A DNA stretch of 40,324 bases. Source: Pelargonium tetragonum (taxonomy: Eukaryota; Streptophyta; Magnoliopsida; Geraniales; Geraniaceae). Location of the stretch: assembly GCA_036897445.1 (NCBI GenBank), contig JAYMTL010000164.1, positions 1 through 40,324 on the forward strand, given 5' to 3'. Shown piece after piece: positions 10,383 to 23,499 of this stretch (positions are counted from its first letter, which is position 1; each line of letters opens with the position of its first letter). The translations under genes were made by a program, and so were the position numbers. Under the pieces are notes generated by a model that was not told the origin of the DNA, searched no databases, and worked only from the letters and a program-made list of their open reading frames with translations.

Positions 10383-13300
10383 TAACTCGCTATCAAAAAA
10401 AGGTATAAAATTAAGGGCAAGACATAGTATTGTACACTATCGGTGGACAGATGAGTCAGTTGCATGTAAGAGATTGGTAGAAATTAGTTGAGGCTAATCC
10501 GTAAGAGCTCTCGTAAATGAAGGAATAGGAATCCTATAGTCTTTTCCTTTGGTTAGTTCTTCCGTCGCTCAGTTTTTTTTACAAAACATTTTTATAGTAG
10601 AACTTGCAGCCCTGATTATAAGACAAAGTTTTCGCAGTTCTTGGCCGTATACAAGAAGCACTCTAAGGATTCTTGGATAGACGGGGGGTGTCCATTACTT
10701 CTAAGGCAGCTTTATAGAGCTTTCTATAGGATTTTATAGGACTTAAAAGAAAGAGTACTAATCGATACACTTATCAAAGGATACGCCAAGACGTGCAATA
10801 CAAGGAATTCCATACAGAATAAAGATAGAAAACTTCACAGGTTCGTAAAAATCCGCTGCCTCTTTCCGGATAAAACAAAAAACCTGGGAGAAGTTAAAGT
10901 ACTTTATGGGTCAAAAATATCAAAATCATATAAAGCTGTCCTATAAAAGTTATTCACTTAATGTTATATAATGTAAGCTCCCCTTTATTAGCACTCACAA
11001 GGCTTTTATTAATAAGAGAGTACTAAATGTGAGATTTCTCTTCATTAGAGAGTCCAAGGTAAGGTATCTGGGTTCTATCATTTATAGTATAATACATTAA
11101 AATCCCTCCGGGCGGTAACAATGACTATTCTAAAATTTTTTAGGGCCTCCTCCCTCCTAATCGATAAGAACAAGGAACAAGAGGTTGTAATAGAATCAAC
11201 TAAGTATAAGCTACCCTATACATAGTAATTCCTACAATTTTCTAATAAGGAAGGTAGCGAAAACAAGTAAGCAATAGTTAGGGTATTAAAGAGCCCCTTT
11301 TACAAGGTATCAGGGAATTCCTTTCTTGTTAGGGGTCGTTTCTGTATTCTGGTAGGTATTCAAGGGCAACGAATTCTTAACTTTATTCGTAGATCTAGAG
11401 GGATATAAGTCGGTGGAATCCTAAGTCTTTAACAAGCGTAGAGGAGAACCCTTAGGAAACTTTAATAGGAAACCCCTATTTTAGAGTTCCCATTCCTTCG
11501 ACTTCTCAGACAGAACTTGTAAGAAAATCTTGAGAAAACTTCGTTTGTAAAAACTAGTAAAGAGAACTTTTTCTTCTAGCTATAGTCTGGCCCTTTATAA
11601 GAAATTTCTTCTGTTATATGTTATGCAAAAAGGATCTTGTTAGGTTTAACACTAAAGCTCCTGGTTTCGTAGGCTACTTCGTCCGATATGGTAAACCCAA
11701 ACTCACGCACGATAAGGGTACCAAACTTCTAATTAAGATAGTTCAAGAACTTGGGAAATATTTCTTACCAATTTCGTAGGATACCTTCTGATCTAATATT
11801 ACAATTACAACAAGGAATTGATCAAAAAGAAAGAATTTAGAATTCAACATTCACTTAATAAAAGAAAGGGACCACATTAGAAATTATCATTCTTTCTCTT
11901 TTCGCTAATTTTACACTAGGAGCACTTTTTAGAATTTCTATTACAGAGTGAGAGTGACAAGTAGATTTTAGGCAGACACAGGGAGCGTATAGGCATAGGC
12001 TTTTTCTTGAGTTACAATCTTCTTCTTAGTACGTAGTTAGTTTTAGTGTCCTGCAAAAGCCATTAAGTATGATGTTTTTATATAAACAATACTTGTTTCC
12101 TCAAGGAGCTGGGTGGCGAAAAAGGGCGCTTATTAGGTATATTCGGGGCGGGACCCAAAGCATATAACTAAGGTAAGGGTTAAACTTTAAACGCACCCTT
12201 CAAAGCGGATAAACTCTCGGGGATCCCCAAAAGTAAACCCGGACTAGAACAGATAATTATAATGTTTAACTCAACTCGGTTTGATATGAAGTTACCTTCA
12301 AAAGAATCCATTCGAACAGAAGTTCTTCCTTTATTGTAAAATATTCCGTTATAGGTTTATTTATATAGAGTAACTATATAACTTTCTTAGCAAAGCAACC
12401 CGCGTCTCGAAAGAGAGTCTCTCGGTTCTGTACACCTTCTATAGTCAATTTCAGGAAGTACACAACTAACTACTATAGGAATCTTTATGCATTCCAACTT
12501 AAAACTCAAGAATTGAAAGTCATAGTAAATAAAGTTATCCTAACAGTCATATTGAATAATATTAACGCTAGTATAAGTCCTTAGTTAGTAATAAAAAAAA
12601 CGGGATCCTTGAAGTAGCGATTTTAAACCCGTCAAGTCAAGTAGTGCAGCTAAAGGCCGGGCCAAGGGATGTACAAAAAGTCTAATTTGGCAAATCCTGC
12701 TTAACAGTTTGCTTGAGGAATTCCCTGCTTCTAAGAGCCCTTGCTAATGGATTTCGAATTAAAGAGAGTCGGTTACACCCCCTAGCTTTTGCGGTATAAT
12801 ATTAAAGAAAGGCCTTAAGTCTAAAGTTTTTAAGACGACAAAATGAAACTTAGGAATATAGCACAACTAGATAATGGGAATGGGTTCTATAATTACACTA
12901 GCTTTATGAGGGGATACCCAACTTTTGTGACAAGAGTTTACAGCAATACAAGTTTAGTAAAAAAATTTATTATAAATAAAAATAAGGGGTTCCTTTGAAT
13001 AAAAGGTATTTATGAAAAAAGAAAGATTTGTTGAATAGATTGACCTAGCTTTTTAAAGCCCCTGAGTACCCTTTATTGTTAGATGCCCCTTTCATGTGTG
13101 GCGAATGCTTTTTTGAACAGATAAGAAGAAGGCTTGGTATAAATAAGGTGTAGTTCTAATCAAATTAGAAAAAGGGTTTGGGGACCCTTAAACCACACAG
13201 GAAACTTGTTATTAAACTCCAGTTTTATAGACCCGGAGTTTGCTAAATGTAAAAATTTATGAGTGCCCATTAAACCTTGTTTTAGAGTAAGGGCTCCTTG

Positions 13301-15990
13301 CGTTTATAGTAAGACCTAAAACTTCTAAGTTTAACTAAAAGCAATTCTTATTATAAAAATTTATGCCTTTGAATAATTTGAAAACGAATTCTAAGAGTCT
13401 TTTTTTGTATAAAAAAATCTTTTATTTCAGGGACCCACTAATTTACTGCGGTTTTAATACTCCCGTTTAAAAAGTGAAAAGTCAGCACAACGTCAACTCA
13501 AGGTTCGAAGTGTGTTATTTTTTAGTATTAGCTTGCACTACTCCAAATAAGCAGAACTTAGGGCTTTCGCTTTAATTAATAAAATAACAAATTCCTTTTT
13601 TGATCACGAGGTTCAAACCCTGCTTTTAGTGTGCTAATTTAGGAAATAATAAGCTCCCTCTTCCTTGTGGTACTTTATGCGCAAAGTGTGTATAGGTTTT
13701 TCCAAAGAAACTCTAAATCTTGCCACTATAAGGTTCTACTATATAGCACATTAAAGCCTTGTTGTCTGTAAATATGCTCTGAATTTGTATAGAGTACCCA
13801 GAAACATCGAAGCTTCAACGCCCTTTGTTATCACAAAAAAGAAATTTCTATATTTAGTTCCGTCCGAGAGAACTCCTGGCATTTTGTAAGCTATAAAAGT
13901 GTTGTTCAAGGAGGATTCTTGGGTATACCCTTGGAGCTGTGTAACGCCTGCTTGTCAAGTAAACCGAAAAATTCGAACCTTTGTCTTTAAGTGTCAATTA
14001 GTTTGTGCTCTACCCAAATTGAGAACTCTATGTTGCAAACAGGCTCCCTATACTGTACACGCTTTACAAAAATCTTTCCCACCTGTAGCTGTTTTAAGTC
14101 AACTTAAATTCGAGCTTTGTTATTAATATCCAGAACATGCTAAAGCACTCAGCCTAACTTCTACCAACTCGTTAGTTACTCGCCATAATAGTGGTACCTA
14201 AGCTATGGGTAAAGAGCCTTCCATTAAGGAATAGACCCCATTAAAAGAGTGTAGTATTCCTGGAACATTCGAGAGCATTTTAAAAACTAAAGCAAAGATC
14301 TTGTTCTGGCAACTGACTCGCGAATAAAAGGGCTGACTCCGTTATTTGAAAAGGGACTTTTTGTTTAAGGTTAAGTTCGGGAGTAGCATAATGAAAATTT
14401 GCTCACTTAACGAAAACTTTGATGCCTCCGAGAGGATAGCTAGGCTCCATTGAGAGGTAAAACCCTTCCTAATAGGGACAACTTATATATAAAATATATA
14501 CTAAAATTTAATTAGAACTTATGGATCCCTTAATCTCCTAAATTAGCACTGGCTAGGCGGGGCTATCATTTTCTTAGTAATAATTAGTAAGGGCCTACGC
14601 TTTAAATCGTGGAGGATCTTAGTGCAAAAAAATAGAGTATCCTTAAGTCTTGTATAGCTCTAGCGACTTTCTTACGAATACACAAACTGAAAGAAGTCAA
14701 GGTCTTGAACTTTATGCGAAATTAACGATACAAGACAACCCTTTTGAGTTCAAAACTTAAGGGGATACTAAAAATTTTATTGAACAAAGGTACAAGTTCT
14801 TGCCTTGATCGATAGTCTTGTCAAACTCAGCCCAAAGAAAACCCACCCAAACTATCTAACTTATTATATTAGCAGATAAAAACTTGAAGGTACACCTGTG
14901 TCAAGTTTGCTAGCCTTTCCTAAAAAATCCTATATAAAAAAAGGTATAAGTCGGAATAGGGAAATTCTCGAAAAAATTTTTTTATTCCCCCCAAATTCTA
15001 TTTTATCCAGCCTTGTCTTCCATTAACTTTTTAAGAGTTTAAGCTGTTTGTAAAAGCCCCATAAGTAGGAATGGATTAAAGTTCCGTTCTTTTTTCATCT
15101 CAAATTAAATAAGGTATTGCTTATAAAGTTTTTTATGAAAACTGATAAAGGGATACCTCCTAGATAAAAACGTAAACTTCAAGCTTACTCATTCTCTAGT
15201 TTAATTAGATTTTATACCTTATCACTTAAAATGAAAGTAGAAAAGTAGACTGCAAAATCGTACGTGAAGGGCTCTTAAAGCCTTCAATGGGTTTATGTTT
15301 AGAAGCGACTGAGGCCCTTGGTTGACTTTATTAAATTTTTCTTTAAACTTGCTTACGACTTAGTGTCTTAACTTAGGGCCTTTTCCGTTATTATTGTAGT
15401 AGAGGAGGCTCTATAAATTAATTTAAGAGGCGCATGTCTTCAAAAGGTTCTAGCATGTTTAAGCTTAAGGCCTCCTTGCTAAGTTTAACCTAATGTAATA
15501 AAACAATTTGCATAAGACGTGGAGGTCCTCAATTCAGAAATTGACTGGAAACGTCAGGTTGGGATAAAGCTCTTTCAAGCGGATATAAGCTTACTGGCCT
15601 GTTTTACGGAAAGGCTTTGGTTTTTAGTATGGGAAGTGCCCAGCTGCTGGGAACCCAAGGGTAACCACTAAAAAAGGAATTTTAGAGTACTTATAACCCT
15701 TTAATTAGCTTTATAGAGCTTTTGACGGATTTTATAGGCTGCAATCTAGAAAATAAAAGCGGATGTACCAAGAACATCTAGTTAAAGGCCCTTCTAGGTC
15801 TAGGGCGCATACTAAGGCCCCTCTTAAAAAAGTAAAGTATATAATTTTAACTCGTCGGATAGCTTGGTAGGTAGTATGTAAATTAGAGATTAACCCAATT
15901 CCTTTATAAAATCCATGAAAGGGGCCGTCTGCTCTTGATTAAATTACCTCAAAAGGCTTCAAATCCTCTGAAATCCTGTAGGGACTAAAA
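10383..15990. other. Long anonymous AT-rich stretch
   Basis: No recognisable gene in 5.6 kb. One open frame of 75 codons at 13899-14126 (plus) contains several Cys residues but no zinc-knuckle spacing and matches no family I recognise; its length is within chance for this composition. Short palindromes are frequent (GGGGATCCCC at 12219-12228, GGGATCC at 12602, GGATCCC near 14523). I see no LTR, tRNA or tandem array. Confidence 0.5.
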
Positions 15991-15997
15991 TCTAAAC

Positions 15998-16014
15998 AAG
16001 GTAATGTAATTAAG
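15998..16014 (+). repeat. 15-base repeat word, copy 2
   Basis: Reads AAGGTAATGTAATTAAG on the plus strand. The core AGGTAATGTAATTAA is shared exactly with 32566-32581, 36642-36657 and 39916-39930, and with one difference at 3887-3903. The upstream flank is A-rich, as in the other copies, and the flanks do not otherwise align over long distance. Confidence 0.6.
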
Positions 16015-19000
16015 ATTTTTATCCAGAGATAAAATTGCACTTAAGTCTCTCTCGAATTTTTAAAGACTTCCGTGGGTAATTAACATACAAAAAGTAGAAA
16101 GAAGTTACCTCGAGTTAGATATCCTTTACTCTTTAAGCTGTATTCTGCTTTTTTTTAGAGTTGTTAAAATTAGGGCCTTTTTCATGCACTATATCGAGGT
16201 GTCTTTCCGTATAATTCTACAATTTATAAATTTAATAGCAAGCAAATTTGAGCTTTCTCCAATGACAAGGAGTTTTAGTTGTCCAATATCTCTTCCGAGT
16301 CTTTTAGTGCATAATAGAAATCCCTCGCTTAAACCTTAAAAAGGTTCTTAGTTAGAAACGCCCTAAAAGCCCCTTAAGTTTGACTTTGTTTAAACTAACT
16401 ACTCCACCGGGTTTTTAAGTAGTAAAACCTATTCTTGGAAATAGCTCTGAACTATTTATTATATATTTTTATAACAAAATCTAGGCTACGGGAGCCCCAC
16501 CTACTAAAAAAGCGCCGCCAAAAAGGAGGAATAAGACCCCCCTACTTATCAGTCTATCTTACTCGAAGCAGCAATTACTTTGGACAAAGCAATAGAATTT
16601 AAACTTACTTGTTAAAAAACTAACACGTGTGTCTCTTCTATCCTCGGGAAAGCTTCATTTCTTACGTATTTAATGGGCTGGGGAATCCCTATTTAGTTCG
16701 TGTGACTGAAATTGTTTAAACACCGCAAGTTAAAAGGTCAAAACGGGGAAAGATTTTATCCTTTGAAAACCTCTTTAGATAAAAGCACTTTTCACGGCTT
16801 AAAATACACAAGATGAGCAGGCGCTAAGTCAAAGAATTTATGATATAGCTTCCATTAGTTCAGCTCGTTTAGGGGGATTTTGTATGTTTGTACATTTAAT
16901 GAGAATAATGTGCCCCTTACCTTACAGGGAGCTTTGAAAAAATTTCATTACGTGAGTTTTTTAGTTTTCAAAGTAGAGACTCAAACATAGTTAAAAGAAG
17001 TTACCAAATTTCTAATTCTAATAACTAATAAAGGAGTTCCCCTTGCCGAGCTATACTTTTTCGTTATTTACAGGTTTAAGGATCCAATAGTGGTGTGGAC
17101 TTAAGTTCCTTTTATTTGATTCATAGAAATACCAAGATAACCGAAAGTTCGGGAGTTAATCCAGTCATTCTTTTTTAGAATATTTCACGAACATTTTAAG
17201 GCAATGCACATTTACTAGGAAAGGACTTATTAAAAAACCTTTTTGTAAACAATCGGGGTATTTCCCTTAAAGACTTCCCAAGAATTAAAATCCTGTTGAC
17301 ATAGCGTATTCTCCTAACTTCCTTCCGTGATTAAAAAGGGTCTCCACCCAGTACACTAGAAAACAAAGCCTTATTGGTTTAAAATTATCCAAGATCCAAG
17401 GGGAATTCCTGAAACAGAACCCCTTAGCGATTTATGGGACCCTGCTTCTAAAGTTATGTTATATTCTTTATTTTTGTAGAGCTTAGACTTTCCCTTTATG
17501 CAGTTATTCTCAATTCAAAATTATCTGGACTTCGAGCAAGGAAAGACTCTAGCATCCATAGTCGTATCGTGTTACAACGAGTGGCTATAAACAAAGGATT
17601 CCTGCTTGGGGTCTTACGAAAGAGGAAGATAGTTAGTGAACAAACAAGAAAGGGAGCACTCTGTATCGAAAAAACGGACTTAACTCTGACCCATTGTATT
17701 AGAACATTACACTTTCAATTTATATATAAATTTATATTAATTCACAAAAGAAAACTGTAGGAATTCTTTACAAGGCTATATTTTTTATTTACTACAGAGC
17801 CCTATCACAATCTTTCTTAAATGCTGGGAGCGCCCTGAAGTCTAACCAAAGAGGAGGAATCTCTCAGTATACAAATTTGGAAGCCTTACGCTTAAAAAGA
17901 CTAGAAAAGACTTTTAGGTAATACTAGTTGAAAAGTTCTGTAAGCGCATTAGCAGATCTTTAGCCCGGCTTCACTTAGTTTTTGCAGTTAATAAAGAGGA
18001 GGTGAAAAATCAGCAGTCCTTGTAAAACTAAAAGTAGCTGCTTAGTACAGTAAAAAAACTACTACGGATCTATAATCGTTTGTACTATACTATAACTAAG
18101 TCTTTGTACAGAATCCCGGACCTCAGCGCCATCCGAATTAAAGCTAGAGGAACTGCTCCTGGTGTTAATGTAACTTTATACTATCTTGTGTTTTTTAGAA
18201 GTGGGGGTATCTAATACAAAAAGGATTCGGATCCATAAATATTTACCGGGTAACCGCAGTAGAAACCTATTATCGCTGCTTATTAGAGGGCTTTGGTCTG
18301 CTAAACAAAGAGGGGTTCCCGTCAAGAGTCTACTAAAATTTCTTTTATACATTACACTTAAGAGATATGGGTTCCATTAAAGTAACTTCTAAAAAAACTT
18401 TACCTTGTAATTATTACTCCTTTTAGATCCATGTATACGCCAAGAAATCCCTGTAAATAGAAAGATTTATTACAAAGCCCTTTCACACGAGAATACTTAG
18501 GCCTGTGCAGTACTGCAGCCCCTCTTTTAAGTGGTCACTATCTTATAGAAAAAAACCAAAATCCATTTTATCTTGAAGGAGTATTCCCGGAAAATCCTAA
18601 AACCTCTTGGGTGTAAAACTTTCCATAACTGATATGCAAAAAGGGTCATATAACTATAACCACCAAGACTAAGAAATTGAATAGAATCGCTGCTGCTACG
18701 AAACTCTTTTAGAAAAGTCTTATAAAACAGCTACGACAGTGGAATTTGAGGGCTCTTTATTATACTCTGGTCTGGTAGGGTAAATTCTTTAATCTAGCTG
18801 TGGAAAGATTCTATATAAGAATAAGAAAGCTATTATACTGCTCGAGACTTACCCGCTCTTGGTTACCTAAAAAGGGAAATCTCGTCATTTGATCGGGACT
18901 ACTAAGTCTTTATTATCTACGAGGGCTTTTGCCGAAAGAACTAGACCCCAGCGGATATTGCTTTGTTACTGCCTACTAAGTTTTTCGCAAATTACTCTTA

Positions 19001-19290
19001 TGAGTACAAAAGCTTCCTAAAGCGAGATCTCTGCCATACATATATCATTCGATTAGCGCTTTCCCTCATGCTACCTTGTTATGCCCTATTAATTCCTCCT
19101 TAAAATTTTTTAATAAAAAGTAGGTTGCTTTCATAGCATTTTCTTGCAAGCCTAAGGTATTTCAACTAGCAAAAGATAGGAAGTCAATAGCTCCCAAGTT
19201 TTAGTCTTTTTTGTAGTTTTATTTAGTACTGTAAAAGTCTAACTTTCACGAGAAAGACCCTAAAAGACAATGAGTTTTATTAAACTCCAT
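16015..19290. other. Anonymous AT-rich DNA with two short open frames
   Basis: Open frames of 63 codons (17569-17760, plus) and 64 codons (18186-18380, plus) are basic and match no family I can name; both are within chance length. A word CCTTGCCGAGCTA near 17041 recurs near 25651 inside the Copia RT-like scrap, which may mark another diverged copy, though a match of that length is weak evidence. Otherwise nothing is recognisable. Confidence 0.5.
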
Positions 19291-19299
19291 AGGGGCTGT

Positions 19300-20150
19300 T
19301 TTTATCCGTGGTATCCTACTCTTGTTAATCGGATATAGACACTTCCATTTGTTCCGTTTGTTCTATCTTATCTGTTACTTGCTCTTTAGTCTTTATCGCA
19401 TCTTACTTTAGACTTCTTCCTTATATTATCTGGAATTGTAAACCTAAAAACAAAAGTGGTGTCCTCTAAGGCATTTTAGTCAATATTGGTAAAGCTATAT
19501 TTCTAGAAAGAAAAGAAATGAATAAGAAACCTTGTTATGGATACTCTCCTTATAAGTCCTTTATAGCTATACCTTAGAGTCTTCAAATTATGGCAGGACT
19601 CCCCGTGCGGATAGAATTTCTTGTCTTAGCTGTCTTAGTCTTGTACTATACTATTGTAGTCTTACTCTTCCTTATGAGCCTTCCTTTCACCTGCCTCTTC
19701 CAAATTCTTCTAAAGGCAAGTTTTATCTTGTATATGATGCTCTATTTTAGACTTAAACAGATTTAGAGATAACTCTCCTTTGAGAGCTTCTTAAAATATA
19801 GCCTAAGCTTGAATAGTCCGAAATGCTAGACTCCCGCGGAAAACCCGTCAACAAGGACCCCTTAGTTCTCTACTTGACTTTGTCTCCTTATACTGCAAAC
19901 AAATTTGGCTTGACTTAATAGGAAACCTAGAAACAAGGTCTCTTACAAAGCGACTTTAACTGGGCAATGGTTTATCTATTGTAATGATCCTAAGTTCTTG
20001 TTGCTACAGGTAACAGTTCTCTAGCTCCTCCCCACCCTACTTACGAACTAGGAAATACAGCTAAAACCTCTTTCCTCTCCGGAGTTGTAACCTTCGTATT
20101 CCTACCTACACTCTCTATCTGCCTCTTGAAACCCCTATCTAAAGTCAAAG
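19300..20150 (-). mobile_element. Possible gag-like fossil tract (LTR element)
   Basis: The plus strand is strongly pyrimidine-rich for about 850 bases (many CTT, TCT and CCT words). The minus strand therefore reads like a purine-rich coding strand, with Lys, Glu, Arg and Gln-type codon texture and low complexity. That is the usual look of a decayed gag or nucleocapsid region. Short words near 20041 and 20080 have diverged partners near 824 and 950, and the first also near 36288. I cannot identify a zinc knuckle or ends. The element is broken and old, and the call is by texture. Confidence 0.3.
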
Positions 20151-20159
20151 CACCCTAAC

Positions 20160-21560
20160 GTAGGATTCCTTTCGATAAATTACTTCGTCCTCTATTTCTA
20201 TATAGAATACCTAATCTAGTTCTAAGGCTTGTTTTAACTAATCCTTGTAAAATGGAATTCTAGTTTTCTACCGAGACAGCTTCACTATGCTTCACCTAAG
20301 AATTCGAGAGCCAACCAATTTAGAAAAAGACTGACAATCGAAGCAGACCACTCTTTTTTATATTACATACTAATTTTGACGGGGCGCGTACCCAGGTAGA
20401 AACTTTCCTGCAATTTTTTTTGAATAACTAACAGGTGTAACCCCTTCTTTGCTAACTGGTTATTCTAAATGCAGCCTCAATACTTAAAGGAAAAGGAGTA
20501 GAGCCCTTTCTTAACATCTGGAGAATGGAAATATAAAAAACAGAAAGACTTATCCAAAAACTGGACAGTCTTAACCGAACCCTTTACTCGGGGAACCTAT
20601 AAAAGCATTTCGGAGTGAGCCTCTCTCTATTATTTATTGTATTAGGATAGGCTTCCTTTATCTAGCGGCTATGTTGTAAAACCCTTGCCCTCTAGTTACT
20701 CTCTGAAATCGAAACTCTATGTTCCAGGACTTTTATTAGTTTAGTGGCAAATTCGCTTTAATACAGGGGTTTGGTTTCTTATAAATTAACCTACAATCTT
20801 TCTATATTATATGGGGGAGAAATCTTACACAAGTGCACTAAGCGGAGCTCTAGTCCTGAAAAAGAACTTACTATAGTTATAATCTAAAAAATCTTAGGGT
20901 TTTACTAAGCCATCACCCTTCTAGAAAGGGGGTGGCTGCTTTCAAAAGAATAAAAGTGAAAGGGAATTCAATAATATCTCTATTACAGTGATTAGCCTAG
21001 TTTTTGTTGTAGTCAAATTACACTATCATTCAATATAATTTATAATTATGTTCTTTTTATGAGGAGTCCCCAAAAAATTCCCAAACTATGCGGGTCTTAT
21101 AGGTACAGGTAGGTACAGGAATTTCAAGAAGGAATGGAATAGTTTTTGTAGACGGGACGCCTCCTAATTAGAAGGGAAAAGGATCCCTTAAGGTACCTAG
21201 CTGACTTGTTGAGATTGGACGCTATAAAAAATACAAAACAAGATAAGGGATCCGGGGAGTAACACGCTTTGCTTTGAGAGGGCCCCGTCTTAGAAAAAAA
21301 TTTTTTAGGAGTTGTACTTATACCTTTCATTTTTCTTAATTGATTTGTCATTAATTCCCAACTCTAATTGGTTTGAAAGTAATATCGGAAAAAAGACCCG
21401 ATTAGGGAAGTTATGCTTTTTCAGATCGATTTATGAAATAGAGGTATCCCCTTTATTTGAGTCTAGGATTTCACTAGAGTATACACTCTTGATCAAAATG
21501 GCTTAGATAAAGATAAGTATTCCCCGTACTCTACTCTCGAAATCCAGTAAAAAGTACAGC
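20160..21560. other. Anonymous AT-rich DNA with a dyad and overlapping short frames
   Basis: Two opposing open frames (21124-21351 minus, 75 codons; 21312-21506 plus, 64 codons) overlap at their ends, but neither resembles a known family. A 30-base dyad lies at 20908-20937. No gene is supported here. Confidence 0.45.
20908..20937. repeat. 30-base imperfect palindrome
   Basis: The left half AGCCATCACCCTTCT and right half AGAAAGGGGGTGGCT pair at 12 of 15 positions with no loop. It could form a cruciform or be a dimeric protein site. In 40 kb of AT-rich DNA roughly one such dyad is expected by chance, so I give it little weight. Confidence 0.4.
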
Positions 21561-21570
21561 AGCTATCTGC

Positions 21571-21650
21571 CCGGTTTAAGATTCCGGAATTCCCTAGTAA
21601 AACGCGGCTTAAAAGCATCTGGATCCTTAGGTTCAAATCCAGCCGAAGTT
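21571..21650 (+). tRNA. Weak tRNA-like relic with B-box
   Basis: GGTTCAAATCC at 21630-21640 matches the pol III B-box with the allowed A. It sits in an inverted pair CTGGAT...ATCCAG, and a sequence CTTAAAAG lies upstream where an anticodon arm could be. I cannot fold a full cloverleaf: the T stem pairs at only about three positions and no acceptor stem closes. Most likely it is chance or a far-decayed tRNA-derived repeat. Confidence 0.15.
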
Positions 21651-23300
21651 AGAGCTCAGTATAAGAAGTTTAAGGAGTCCTTTTTCTATTAATAAGTACT
21701 CCAAAAAGGGGGTTTTCTAGTCCAGTTATAGATCCTTTTGAGAATTTCTTCATATAACTTTTCCTTATTTTTATTAAGCACTCGGAAGCTTTATGCATAA
21801 ACCTAGCCTGTTTTTGTATCGATTCCTCTTTGAGTTACAAGATCCGTGTAATCGAACTCTTCTAGACTTACCCAACCAATAAGGATAGGGCTGTACTTGT
21901 CCTATACATACTTTCAGGAAATTGAATCTATCGAATCAAGAGTTTAAAGATTAAAGTAAAGAATACGTAAAATGAACAGAAGCACTAATTCTAAACCAAA
22001 ATTCCTCTTGTATCCAGGATCGCCCAAGCCCTACATACCTATATTAACAAAAGGACAGGCAGAGTAGAATATCCTCCTTACTTTCTTTATACAAAACACA
22101 AATTTTAGTCCGTTTTTTCCACTGGATTGCAGTCGGTCAAAACTTACAAAATTCCGAGCCCCTTGTTTAAGAAAAGCATTCTCTTTCTAAATCCCGGAGT
22201 TAGCCGGTTTGTAGCATTAAGTTTTCCGGTTAGAGGTCTCTCAAAATTGAGTTTTACTAAAGTCCCCTAACTCTTTTATAATACTATGTTAGCAAGGGAA
22301 TTCCCGGTGAAACAGGGAAAAGTAGACATCAAGGTAAGGGTATACGCGAACCCGGCATACCCGAGTTACATAAACCGATTCTAAGGATACGTTAGCTTCT
22401 CATTTTTATAGCAGTGCCTCCAACATTCCATAAATTGCAGTTTTTAGAATACTTAATTTGTCCTCTTTTGCTATCGCTATAAAGAAGATAAGAGCCCGCT
22501 CGGTCCAAGTTGAGCAACCCCTCTCTGTCTTTTTAAATGCATTCCTCGACTTGTTTATAACCCGCGGATCTCTATCAGAAAAAGGGAAGAGAAAACTCAT
22601 AATCATAAGAACCCAATCCTATATACCTAACCCTTCTTATTAATTAACTGAAATCGGAAACAAGGGAACGGGCAACATAGGAAAACCCCTTACTACAAAC
22701 AGCTACACACAACCACTTAACTAAGAAAATCCGGGATTAATAAAAAAGGACTCTATTATGAAAGATAGAAAAAAAACACCTCCTCCGAAATTCCACTAAA
22801 AACTTAAAGGATTGACTATAATCCAGATGAAATAGAATAATACCCAACTATCCAGAATGTCATTTATCACTAGGTCAACTGCCCTTTTCTTTTTTTTTTC
22901 TTTTGTTTCTGGGTTTTTTAGAATACCCTAGTATAGATACACGAAAGCACTGACAAAAAAGAAAGGGAGTAACTCTATTAAAAGAATAACTCCTCTTGTT
23001 CCATGTATCTTATCATTAAAAAGAGGATACAAACTTAATAGTGCTAAATCATAATTAGTGGGAGTTTTTCTTTGTCCAGAACACCCCGATAGTATAGCCC
23101 TAACTATAGAGCACAAGAGGGAGTATCCCTAAACAATCTAATACAACGTAATAACCTCTAAATAATACTAATTATTAGACTGTATTTTCTTAACTAAATA
23201 ATATCTAAGTAGTAATACTAAACACTACTGTATAGCTAACTAACTGCTATACCCCATATCTTATAAACCTTTGATTACTTATAGTGGTAATAATAACCGG
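21651..23300. other. Anonymous AT-rich DNA with a T-run
   Basis: Opposing open frames at 22406-22606 (minus, 66 codons) and 22458-22643 (plus, 61 codons), plus one at 22928-23116 (minus, 62 codons), show no motif I can assign. A pyrimidine run with nine consecutive T lies at 22891-22899. Between 23140 and 23260 the sequence is unusually rich in ACTA, TAGT and TAAT words. Nothing here supports a gene. Confidence 0.45.
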
Positions 23301-23302
23301 AA

Positions 23303-23494
23303 CTACTTACCAGAACTCCCAAGACTATCTATAACCAAACTAAAAAAGAGTATATTGACTCCAACTTGAATAGGTATCAGGGCGTCAAAAATACACATCG
23401 CTGTTGTAGATCTATAACCCCTGTAATATACCATAGGATGCCTAACTAGTAACCCATCCTCAAAGCCTATAGCAGGATTCTTTCTTTGGACCAA
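23303..23494 (-). mobile_element. Doubtful Copia integrase scrap
   Basis: The 63-codon minus-strand frame ends in a segment of the form Pro-Ile-Gln-Val, a hydrophobic run with an Asp, then Ser-Leu-Gly-Ser-Ser-Gly-Lys. Copia integrases have a comparable PLQxxHxD...GPLPxSxGG region at the start of the catalytic core. The catalytic Asp context (D-x-x-G-P) is not clearly present, so this may be chance. If real, it is a broken fossil on the minus strand. Confidence 0.15.
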
Positions 23495-23499
23495 TACTA

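Noticed and set aside
12600-13440. Regular spacing (about 75-135 bases) of GG-CC palindromes, considered as a decayed satellite
   Set aside because: The sequences between motifs do not align with each other, and the spacing elsewhere (for example 34780-35190) is irregular.
13899-14126. 75-codon frame with several Cys, considered as a zinc-knuckle protein
   Set aside because: The Cys spacing does not fit CCHC or other zinc motifs, and the length is within chance for this composition.
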